From: an uncultured Rhodospirillales bacterium
GTDB taxonomy: Bacteria; Pseudomonadota; Alphaproteobacteria; ATCC43930; CGMCC-115725
Reading direction: 5' to 3'
DNA: 64,000 nt
Assembly: GCA_903822185.1 (NCBI GenBank)
Contig: CAIJOA010000034.1
Location: 28,530 to 92,529, forward strand
Shown in pieces: positions 57,331 to 64,000 of this stretch (the first letter of the stretch is position 1; the number at the start of each line of letters is the position of its first letter). Both the position numbers and the translations under genes were made by a program. The notes under the pieces were generated by a model, which searched no databases, had not been told where the DNA came from, and saw nothing but the letters and a program-made list of their open reading frames with translations.

Positions 57331-59162
57331 GTCAGTTTGACGGCACAATGGCCTTCACGGGACTCACGATCGAATATTTCCGCCCGCTGCCTGCCGTGCG
57401 CAATGTCAGCGGCACCGCGCATTTCGACCGCACCGAAATCGATTTCACCGCTACGGGTGGCGATCTGTTCGATATCAAGGCTTCGGCGGCAACCGCGCGT
57501 TTCTACAAGCTTGATACTCATGACGAACAGGCGGCGATCCAGTTGTCGGCGCAAGGTCCGATCAATCAGGCGTTCGCCATCCTCGATACGCCGCCGCTCG
57601 GCTATGCGACCGATATGGGGATCGATCCAAAACGCACACGCGGTTCTTTCACGTCTCAGCTCCAATTTGCCTTTCCGCTGGTTCACGATCTCCCGTTGTC
57701 GCTGGTGCAATATAGTGCGAACGCGACTTTGTCGGGGGTTGAGGTCGCGAACATCATGTTCGGTCGCGATTTGACCGAAGGTGAGCTCGGGCTGAAGCTT
57801 GATCGCACTAACGTGCAGGCATCCGGTGCCGCGAAGCTCGCGGGGGTGCCGCTCAATCTGACTTGGCGACAGAATCTTCAACCGCGTGCGACCATTCGTA
57901 CGCGCTACGACGTGAAGACGAAGCTCGACGATGCGCAGCGTAAATTGCTCGGCTTCGATTTTCTCGGTGATTACGTCACCGGGCCGATCGGTGTCGATGC
58001 GACCTATAGTCTTGCGGCCGCCAAGCGCGGTGAAGCCTCGGCAACGCTCGATCTGACCGACAGCAAGATCGATCTCGGCTTGATCAATTGGACCAAGCCG
58101 TCCGGAAAGGCGGCGACCGCGAAGCTGGTGCTGGATGTGAACAATGAAAAAGCAACCGCGCTTCGCAGCATCAATCTTACTGGTAGCGGCATCGATCTGA
58201 CCGCCTCGGCGAATTTCGATGAAAAGGGCGTCAGCGACATTGCGGTCGAACATCTCATCGCTGGCGATACCGACCTGCACGGTGGTATCAGCGTCGATCC
58301 GTTGCGGCAGTGGCGGCTGACGCTCGCCGGCAAAAGCCTCGACGCTTCGACACTCGCCAAGAAGATGGACGAGCAGCCCGACGCGGCGCAGCCGGCTTTG
58401 ACGATCGATGCCAAGCTTGATCGGATCATTCTCGGACCACAGCGGGTCGTGAACGGCGTAACCGCTCTGCTGGTGAGTGATGGCGAGCATTGGCAGCAAG
58501 CCAGCATCGCCGCGAAGCTAAACGATAAAGGCAATCTCAACTTGGCTTTCGGTGGCCCGGCCGGTGATCGCCAGTTCAAGCTGACGACCGACGATTTCGG
58601 CGCCTTTCTCAAGATCACCGAAGTCTATGACCAAGTCTCGGGCGGCACGTTCGAATTGACCGGTCATGCCGAGGACCGAGACGGCAAGCGCCTGCTTGTT
58701 TCCGAGGCGGAGGGCGCCGATTACCGCGTCACCAAAGCGCCGGCGCTCGCCCGGTTGCTGTCGGTCGCGTCGTTGTCGGGGATCGGCGCGTTGCTGAGCG
58801 GCGAGGGGATTCCGTTCAACCGTCTTCGCGGCCAGGTGATTTTCGGAACCGATAAAATCGCATTGACCAATATGCGCGCCTATGGCGGCGCTCTCGGGCT
58901 CAATGCGAGTGGTATCGTCGATCGTGAAGCAGGCTCAATGGATATCGCAGGGACGTTGGTCCCGGCCTACACCTTGAACTCAGTCATCGGCGATATTCCG
59001 CTGCTCGGCCTGTTGGTCGGCGGCGCCGGGCAAGGTCTCTTCGCCGCTAATTTCCGCATGTACGGTCCGCGCGACGAACCGCATGTGTCGGTTAATCCGC
59101 TCAGCACCCTGGCGCCCGGTGTGTTGCGCAATCTTTTCCTGTTCTCGCCGGGCGGTCCGTAG
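57285..59162 (+). CDS. AsmA/YhdP-like protein, C-terminal part after the frameshift
   Basis: Open frame to 59162 (at most 625 aa from a GTG at 57285; the homologous reading begins at 57273 with AQVGVHIDLLPNAPKLATL). It continues the DUF3971/AsmA pattern: FDGTMAFTGLTIEYFRPLPA, many amphipathic strands, and the AsmA-C closing region (AGSMDIAGTLVPAYTLNSVI, GDIPLLGLLVGGAGQGLFA, VSVNPLSTLAPGVLRNLF). It has no signal or good ribosome-binding site of its own, so it is the second half of one gene. One missing base near 57268-57273 explains the break. Confidence 0.8.
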   Translation: MHIDLLPNAPKLATLSQFDGTMAFTGLTIEYFRPLPAVRNVSGTAHFDRTEIDFTATGGDLFDIKASAATARFYKLDTHDEQAAIQLSAQGPINQAFAILDTPPLGYATDMGIDPKRTRGSFTSQLQFAFPLVHDLPLSLVQYSANATLSGVEVANIMFGRDLTEGELGLKLDRTNVQASGAAKLAGVPLNLTWRQNLQPRATIRTRYDVKTKLDDAQRKLLGFDFLGDYVTGPIGVDATYSLAAAKRGEASATLDLTDSKIDLGLINWTKPSGKAATAKLVLDVNNEKATALRSINLTGSGIDLTASANFDEKGVSDIAVEHLIAGDTDLHGGISVDPLRQWRLTLAGKSLDASTLAKKMDEQPDAAQPALTIDAKLDRIILGPQRVVNGVTALLVSDGEHWQQASIAAKLNDKGNLNLAFGGPAGDRQFKLTTDDFGAFLKITEVYDQVSGGTFELTGHAEDRDGKRLLVSEAEGADYRVTKAPALARLLSVASLSGIGALLSGEGIPFNRLRGQVIFGTDKIALTNMRAYGGALGLNASGIVDREAGSMDIAGTLVPAYTLNSVIGDIPLLGLLVGGAGQGLFAANFRMYGPRDEPHVSVNPLSTLAPGVLRNLFLFSPGGP

Positions 59163-59167
59163 CGCGC

Positions 59168-60130
59168 TCAGTCGCTTAGCACTGTCAGGCTCGGTATGAC
59201 GACCTGCTCCGGTGTCGGTGAAATATCGGTATCGCCGAGTTCATGAAGAGCTGCGACGAGGGCTTCGACACCTCGGCGCGAGACCTTATGGGTGCGGTCG
59301 AAATATTCCCCGTCGTGCAGGAACTCGTAACTGCGCGTCGCGTCTCCCGGAGTGATATGACCGGCGTCGATCAGGATGCGGATGGCTTCGTCGCGGTTGG
59401 CCTTATCGTAAAACCATTCGATCGATTGATCGTTGACGGCGAAGAGGCGACGCGCCGTATCGGGATGCGCCTCGGCCCATTTGCGGTTGATGATCGAGCC
59501 GGTAAAGGGCATGTCCTTGGCGTAATTACCGGCGACGCCGAGTTGCTGAAAGCCTTCGCTCTCGGCCATGTAATTCAACGGCACGGCGAGAAGGGACGCT
59601 GCGATCGCGCCGGTCTTGAGCGCGGCATAACGGGAAGCGGTCGAGCCCGAATAGACCATATCGACATCGGTGAAGGCCAGACCCGCCGAGGCAAGCATCT
59701 TTTCGATCAATACATGGGTGATGTCGGCTTTGCTGCCGATGGCAATGGTCTTACCCTTGAGCGAGGCGATATCTTTAATGTCATGGCTGGCGACCAGCAC
59801 GTAGGGCGATATCCGCAAATGGACTCGTGCCAACGCAACCAATCCCCCGTGCGACACCAAACGCAGGGGATCGACCAAGCCCGTGCTGATGGACAGATCG
59901 AGGGATCCCGCCGCGAGTTGCTGGAGCGAAGCCGGAGCCGACGGGACGAAGATGACGTCCATATCCAGCCCTTGATCGGCATAAAAGCCTTTGGCGATTC
60001 CGATTTCGGCCGGCCAGGTGAACGCGTTGTAACTGCCGATGACGGCGCCGGTGACTCTGTCCACGGCGTTCGCCGATAGACTGAATAGTGCCGTTACACA
60101 AAATGCGGCAATCGTGAGCATGCGCGGCAT
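59168..60130 (-). CDS. ABC transporter substrate-binding protein, NMT1/SsuA-like (orphan)
   Basis: 320 aa. Signal peptide (MLTIAAFCVTALFSLSANAV). NMT1-like features: VIGSYNAFTWPAEIGIAKGF, YADQGLDMDVIFVPSAPASL, QQLAAGSLDLSISTGLVDPL, DIASLKGKTIAIGSKADITH. SD AGGAAA precedes the ATG. No permease or ATPase gene is next to it; 54 bp upstream on the same strand is an amidohydrolase gene, with which it is probably cotranscribed. The ligand may be the amidohydrolase substrate or precursor. Confidence 0.85.
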   Translation of the reverse strand: MPRMLTIAAFCVTALFSLSANAVDRVTGAVIGSYNAFTWPAEIGIAKGFYADQGLDMDVIFVPSAPASLQQLAAGSLDLSISTGLVDPLRLVSHGGLVALARVHLRISPYVLVASHDIKDIASLKGKTIAIGSKADITHVLIEKMLASAGLAFTDVDMVYSGSTASRYAALKTGAIAASLLAVPLNYMAESEGFQQLGVAGNYAKDMPFTGSIINRKWAEAHPDTARRLFAVNDQSIEWFYDKANRDEAIRILIDAGHITPGDATRSYEFLHDGEYFDRTHKVSRRGVEALVAALHELGDTDISPTPEQVVIPSLTVLSD

Positions 60131-60184
60131 CGCTGATTTCCTACCCGATATTATTTTATCGTTTGTCGCCGTTGAAGAAGGTTT

Positions 60185-61411
60185 TCAGCCTCTTGGTCTC
60201 TCTGCCAGTCTTCGAGACTTCACATCGGACATCACAGGGTCGAGATTGAACACGCGCTTGGCGTTGCCGCCGAGGATGTTCCGCTTTGCCGTTTCGCTGA
60301 TGAACGGCAAATCGTAAATCGTGCTCGGCAGGTCGGTATCCCAATGCGGATAGTCCGACGAATACATCAACTGCGTTTCGGCGTTTATCATCTTGAAAGT
60401 GAGTTCCAGCGCCTCGCGGTTGTTCACCATCTCCATTGGCTGCGTCGAATAGAACATCTCGCGCATGTAATCAGACGGGCGCTTTTTCAGGAGCGGCACT
60501 TCGGAGCTGCGCATCATCCATTCATTGTCGAGACGCTGCATCAGGAACGGTATCCAGGCGAGGCCGCTTTCGATCCAGATCGTGTTCAGCTTGGGGAAAC
60601 GTTCGGGCATGCCGTTGCACAGCCAGTTGGTCATGTGCAGGATGTTCGACCAGGAAAAGCCGAGCGCATGCGCGGCCATAAAGCGATTACAGAGGTTGAT
60701 GGATTTCTCGCGGCCCCAGGTCAGACCCGCATGAAAGACCAGCGGCAGGCCGCGTTCCTCGATGGCCGCGTACGTCTTGGCATAGACATTGTCGTAAACC
60801 GGCCGGTAGTGCGCGGCGATGATGGTGAAACCGATGACGCCTTTATGCCCGGCAAAATCCTGCACCATCTGATAGGCGGCTTCGGGGTCGCTCATCGGCA
60901 GATAGAGCGAGGAGCGAATGCGTGGCTCCTCATCGAGCACCGTCTCGCAGAGCCACCGATTATAGGCGCGCGACAAGGCGACCTCGACCTCGGGCCGCGG
61001 CGTGAAGGGAAGGCCCAGCATCGGCGTCGGAAAGAGACAGACCATGTCGATCCCGATCGCATCCATCCACCGCTTGGTCAGGACCCGGTCGCGTAGCTCT
61101 CCGGCGGGAATTTTTTCGGCACGTCGCCCGTCCTGACGGGTTACTCGTCCAGCGAGTTCCTGATAGGATCCGGACGGCGTGGTAATGCCGCCGCCGCCCC
61201 AGCCTTGGTATTTCGCCTGCTCGCGCATCACGGGGTCTTCGATGTAATCCGAGATACGCGCGAAATTCATCGTTTCCCAGTGATGTCCATCGACATCGAC
61301 GATGAGAAAATCTTCATAGCGCCGTTGAACGGCTTGTTGATGGGCATGGGCGAGGAGAGTTCGGGTATCGAACTCCTCGACGGATAGATCGCGAAAATTC
61401 ACCGTATCCAT
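60185..61411 (-). CDS. amidohydrolase family protein (amidohydrolase_2, ACMSD-like)
   Basis: 408 aa. Metal-dependent TIM barrel: FLIVDVDGHHWETMNFARIS (DxH-type first ligands), LCNRFMAAHALGFSWSNILH, LPLVFHAGLTWGREKSINL (His on strand 5), WIESGLAWIPFLMQRLDNEW, and YSSDYPHWDTDLPS (catalytic Asp). Relatives decarboxylate or hydrolyse aromatic acids and their ring-cleavage products. ATG 61411 with AGGGAG upstream is preferred over the start at 61564. Divergent from the binding-protein gene at 61547. Confidence 0.88.
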   Translation of the reverse strand: MDTVNFRDLSVEEFDTRTLLAHAHQQAVQRRYEDFLIVDVDGHHWETMNFARISDYIEDPVMREQAKYQGWGGGGITTPSGSYQELAGRVTRQDGRRAEKIPAGELRDRVLTKRWMDAIGIDMVCLFPTPMLGLPFTPRPEVEVALSRAYNRWLCETVLDEEPRIRSSLYLPMSDPEAAYQMVQDFAGHKGVIGFTIIAAHYRPVYDNVYAKTYAAIEERGLPLVFHAGLTWGREKSINLCNRFMAAHALGFSWSNILHMTNWLCNGMPERFPKLNTIWIESGLAWIPFLMQRLDNEWMMRSSEVPLLKKRPSDYMREMFYSTQPMEMVNNREALELTFKMINAETQLMYSSDYPHWDTDLPSTIYDLPFISETAKRNILGGNAKRVFNLDPVMSDVKSRRLAERPRG

Positions 61412-61546
61412 GGCGCTCCCTGGTCTCGCTGCTTCGGCAGTCTCTCCCGTTATGATAGACGAAGCGGTGGGCGACGGAAAAGCTATTCTCGGCCCGGTGG
61501 GCGGCGCGGTATGATCGTCCCAACGAATAAATATGGGGAGACACCG

Positions 61547-62500
61547 ATGAAGGCCTTTCGACAAACCGCTCTGTCCTTGGCGCTGATCGTCGCCTCCATT
61601 GGTGTGGCCAATGCCGCGGATAAGGTTCGTATCGGCACGCCGATCGCCAAAGGCTTCGAATTCGCGCCGTCACAGGTCGGTGCCGAGGTCGGTATCTTCG
61701 CGAAGAACGGCATCGATGCCGAGACGATCGGTTTTGGCGGTGCGTCGCGGATGCATCAGGCGATGGCGGCGCATGAACTCGATATCGCCCTCGGGTCGGG
61801 GCCGGAGATGGCGCTCGCGGCCAAAGGCTCACCCGAAATTGCGGTCGCAGCGATGTATGGCGCCCCGAACGGACTTTGCATCGTCGTGCTGCCGAATTCG
61901 CCGATCAAGAAGATCGCCGATCTGCGCGGCAAGACCATCGGCATTTCCTCTTTGTCTGGCCTGACCGCGTGGGTTGCGAAAGAGGTCGCTCGCCGCGAAG
62001 GATGGGCGCCGGGCGAGTTGAAGCCTGTCAGCCTCGGCGGTCAGGAGGGGATCGTCGGCGGCATGCTGGCTGGTAACGTCGATTCAGCCGTTACGGCGAC
62101 GGAGAATGCCGATGTCCTCGAAGAGAAAGGGCGGCTTCGGGTCCTCATCAACATCGGTGAGATCATTCCGGATTTCCTTGCCCATGTGATTTTCGCCTCG
62201 AACGATATGGTCGCGCAGCGCCCCGACGTGGTGCGGCGTTTCCTCAAAGGTTGGTTCGAGACCATCGTCTATATGCGGGCCAATAAAGAAGAGACGCTGC
62301 GTATTACGGAACGTCTCATCGGCATGTCGCACAGCATCGCCGAAAAGGCCTATAATGAGCAGATGGGCGTCTTCACCACCGATGGCCATTTTGATCCGCA
62401 GTCGCTGAAGGTCGTCGAAGGCACCTTCATCGAACTGGGCTTTCTCGATAAGCCGGTCGATATCAAGACGCTCTATACCGAAGCCTATTTGCCGAAGTGA
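61547..62500 (+). CDS. ABC transporter substrate-binding protein, NMT1/SsuA-like (orphan)
   Basis: 317 aa. Signal peptide MKAFRQTALSLALIVASIGV ending NAAD. Mature part: VRIGTPIAKGFEFAPSQVGA, VGIFAKNGIDAETIGFGGAS, MHQAMAAHELDIALGSGPEM, KIADLRGKTIGISSLSGLTA, QRPDVVRRFLKGWFETIVYM. SD GGGGAG precedes ATG 61547. It is the third orphan binding protein of this family in the window. It is followed 19 bp later by an MDR oxidoreductase, so the two are in one operon; no transporter subunits are adjacent. Confidence 0.85.
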   Translation: MKAFRQTALSLALIVASIGVANAADKVRIGTPIAKGFEFAPSQVGAEVGIFAKNGIDAETIGFGGASRMHQAMAAHELDIALGSGPEMALAAKGSPEIAVAAMYGAPNGLCIVVLPNSPIKKIADLRGKTIGISSLSGLTAWVAKEVARREGWAPGELKPVSLGGQEGIVGGMLAGNVDSAVTATENADVLEEKGRLRVLINIGEIIPDFLAHVIFASNDMVAQRPDVVRRFLKGWFETIVYMRANKEETLRITERLIGMSHSIAEKAYNEQMGVFTTDGHFDPQSLKVVEGTFIELGFLDKPVDIKTLYTEAYLPK

Positions 62501-62519
62501 TGTTGTTAGGGAGAATGTG

Positions 62520-63437
62520 ATGAAAGCCGCCCTTCTGTCCGCCAATGGCGGTCCTGAGCTGTTGCAGTATGGCGATACGCCGGACCCGGTCGCGAAAGCC
62601 GGTGAGGTCGTGGTCGATATCCACGCCGCCAGCGTCAATGCCGCCGACTACAAGGTACGTGCGGGCGCTTACAGCAAGCTGACCTTTCCCTACATTCTCG
62701 GCCGCGACTTCTCGGGTATCGTCAGTGCGGTCGGCGAAGGCGCCGATCTCAAAGTCGGCGATGCGGTCTATGGCGTGACCGATCAGGGTATCGAGGGCGC
62801 CTACGCCGAGAAGATCGCGATCAAGTCGGCCCTGGTTGCCAAGAAGCCGGCAAAGATGAGCCATCTCGAAGCCGCGGCGATGGCGCTGACCAGCCTGACG
62901 GCGATTTGGGCGCTGGAAGATACGGCGGCGCTGAAAAAAGGCGAAACGATCCTCATTCAAGGCGGTGCCGGCGGGGTCGCGGGTTACGCGATTCAACTCG
63001 CCAAATATATCGGCGCGCATGTCATCACGACGGCAAGCCCGAACAACCACGACTATGTCCGCAGCCTCGGCGCGGATCGCGTCATCGATTATCATACGGA
63101 AGATTTCGCCAAGACGGTTTCGGGTTGCGATGTCGTCTTCGACACGGTCGGCGGCGATGTCCGGCCGGGTTGCTACACCGTATTGAAGTCCGGTGGGCGT
63201 CTGGTGTGGATCGCTGGCGCGCGCGAGGGATTCAAGCCGCCGCGCGACGACGTGCAGACCCTACGTCCCCTGGTATCGCGCGACCGCGCGCATCTGGAAC
63301 GCAACAATGTGCTTTACGAAGCCGGTGCGGTTTGGCCGCCGACGATCTTGAAGTTCAAGCTGTCGGACGCGGCCGAAGCGCATCGCGTCGCCGAAAGCCG
63401 CCACCTGCAAGGCAAGCTGGTATTCGACATTCGGTGA
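62520..63437 (+). CDS. zinc-independent MDR oxidoreductase (quinone reductase/zeta-crystallin type)
   Basis: 305 aa. MKAALLSANGGPELLQYGDT, HAASVNAADYKVRAGAYSKL, PYILGRDFSGIVSAVGEGAD, the cofactor loop ILIQGGAGGVAGYAIQLAKY, LGADRVIDYHTEDFAKTVSG, and AHRVAESRHLQGKLVFDI at the end. No structural-zinc cysteine cluster, so an NADPH:quinone reductase-like or enoyl reductase type. A GTG at 62517 is directly in front of the ATG; AGGGAG serves either. Cotranscribed with the upstream binding-protein gene. Confidence 0.88.
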   Translation: MKAALLSANGGPELLQYGDTPDPVAKAGEVVVDIHAASVNAADYKVRAGAYSKLTFPYILGRDFSGIVSAVGEGADLKVGDAVYGVTDQGIEGAYAEKIAIKSALVAKKPAKMSHLEAAAMALTSLTAIWALEDTAALKKGETILIQGGAGGVAGYAIQLAKYIGAHVITTASPNNHDYVRSLGADRVIDYHTEDFAKTVSGCDVVFDTVGGDVRPGCYTVLKSGGRLVWIAGAREGFKPPRDDVQTLRPLVSRDRAHLERNNVLYEAGAVWPPTILKFKLSDAAEAHRVAESRHLQGKLVFDIR

Positions 63438-63450
63438 CGCGAAACTTGAA

Positions 63451-63825
63451 TCAACAGCCGTTCGAGCGATCGTAGGAATTACCGACCGAACCACCCAGCA
63501 GTGCACCGCCGGCGACACCGCCGATTGTCGCTGCCGTGTTGCCCGACCCGTGGCCGAACTGCGATCCGATCAGCCCACCCGCGGCCGCCCCGCCAAGGGT
63601 CCCAACCACTGTACCGGTGCCGCAGGAGTAACCCGGCGCCGGGGCAGGCGCTTCGGCGTAATAAGCGGGCTGGGGTGCGGGAGCGGCGTAGTAACCGGGC
63701 GCGTAGCCCGGGCCATTATTATAGGAATAGCCTTGCTGATACCCGGTATCCGGGCTGTAGGGAGCAGACACGCAGCCGCCGAGGGCGAGAAGCGTTCCAC
63801 CAATCAAAATCTGTTTGAGACCCAT
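63451..63825 (-). CDS. glycine-zipper outer-membrane lipoprotein
   Basis: 124 aa. Lipoprotein signal MGLKQILIGGTLLALGGC with lipobox LGGC, a Tyr/Pro/Ala-rich stretch (YAPGYYAAPAPQPAYYAEAP), then a glycine-zipper segment (VVGTLGGAAAGGLIGSQFGH, GNTAATIGGVAGGALLGGSV) as in the Rickettsia 17-kDa antigen/2TM glycine-zipper family. ATG 63825 has GGAGAG upstream; start codons further 5' (63837, 63888) would place the signal internally. Envelope-stress or surface lipoprotein. Confidence 0.82.
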   Translation of the reverse strand: MGLKQILIGGTLLALGGCVSAPYSPDTGYQQGYSYNNGPGYAPGYYAAPAPQPAYYAEAPAPAPGYSCGTGTVVGTLGGAAAGGLIGSQFGHGSGNTAATIGGVAGGALLGGSVGNSYDRSNGC

Positions 63826-63911
63826 GACGCTCTCCATGAAACTTTGTTCATGTTCAACGCGGAATGAGCCAAAGGGTTCATTCGGCATCGAGAGCGTAGG
63901 TTCGGATCGAT

Positions 63912-64000
63912 TTAGGACGGCTTGATGAGCGCGTGCCGCTTCTTACCGGCGGACAATTTGATAACGCCATTTTGGTCGAGATCGGCGAGCGTGAGCATCC
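63912..64000 (-). CDS. tyrS: tyrosyl-tRNA synthetase, 3' end only
   Basis: About 29 C-terminal residues are visible, ending with TAA at 63912-63914 and running off the right edge. They read LDQNGVIKLSAGKKRHALIK, the S4-domain end of TyrS (typically KLSAGKKRHxLV). The short sequence is distinctive, but the catalytic HIGH/KMSKS motifs are outside the window. The gap 63826-63911 contains a weak 6-bp inverted repeat (GAATGA/TCATTC). Confidence 0.75.
   Translation of the reverse strand, partial: MLTLADLDQNGVIKLSAGKKRHALIKPS

Overview
The window looks like a chromosomal segment of a GC-rich alphaproteobacterium, most likely of the Rhodospirillales/Rhizobiales type. I name no species. The evidence is a C4-pathway 5-aminolevulinate synthase (hemA), a Rhodobacter-type phosphatidylethanolamine N-methyltransferase, an RNase E with the long acidic insertion in its S1 domain that is typical of this class, the gene order rne / PBP1A / prfB, and glnE next to bcp. 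No rRNA, tRNA, insertion sequence, prophage or CRISPR array was seen.

Layout. 0-3.4 kb: 5' end of fabI, a CbpA/DnaJ-type co-chaperone, then a plus-strand run pdxH / CDF cation exporter / SDR oxidoreductase that ends in a clear intrinsic terminator. 3.4-13.3 kb: a long minus-strand run. In transcription order it holds a 58-aa protein, a peptide-type ABC importer without ATPase genes (binding protein and two permeases), a class III aminotransferase, hemA, a PadR-like regulator, a cysteine-less CMD-family protein, a small membrane protein, and a DUF3311 protein with its SSF symporter (MctP-like pair). 13.3-20.9 kb: DUF488, two unrecognised proteins facing each other across an unusually AT-rich gap with several inverted repeats, an ABC-F ATPase, an NTF2-like protein, RecQ and a LysR regulator.

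21-31.5 kb is accessory metabolism. A tightly coupled five-gene operon diverges from the LysR gene: alpha/beta hydrolase, iron-type binding protein, two-domain permease, SnoaL-like protein and LLM flavin oxidoreductase. It has no ATPase gene. It is followed by a tandem pair of TonB-like proteins, a hydroxypyruvate isomerase, an FAH-family hydrolase, a two-domain cold-shock protein and PmtA. A 73-nt segment that can fold as a three-way junction lies between the last two.

31.5-46.4 kb is mostly housekeeping: FAD-linked dehydrogenase, Sua5-type t6A enzyme, orphan ParA, CysQ, SRAP/YedK (with Gln where the active-site Glu is expected), DsbA-like and M48-TPR envelope proteins, aminotransferase, RNase E, PBP1A, and prfB with its programmed +1 frameshift. 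46.4-53 kb: an exported methyltransferase-like protein, an orphan NMT1/SsuA-type binding protein, an LLM / methyltransferase / SRPBCC cassette, a CurA-type reductase, DUF455, bcp and glnE. 56-64 kb: an AsmA/YhdP-like giant protein broken by an apparent one-base deletion, two more orphan binding proteins around an amidohydrolase, an MDR oxidoreductase, a glycine-zipper lipoprotein and the 3' end of tyrS.

The most unusual features are the csp-pmtA RNA structure, the ATPase-less ABC operon coupled to hydrolase/SnoaL/LLM genes, the repeated pairing of orphan binding proteins with redox or hydrolase genes, the AT-rich divergent control region near 14.8 kb, and the SRAP active-site substitution. 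All functions are inferred from sequence motifs read by eye. No database search was run.
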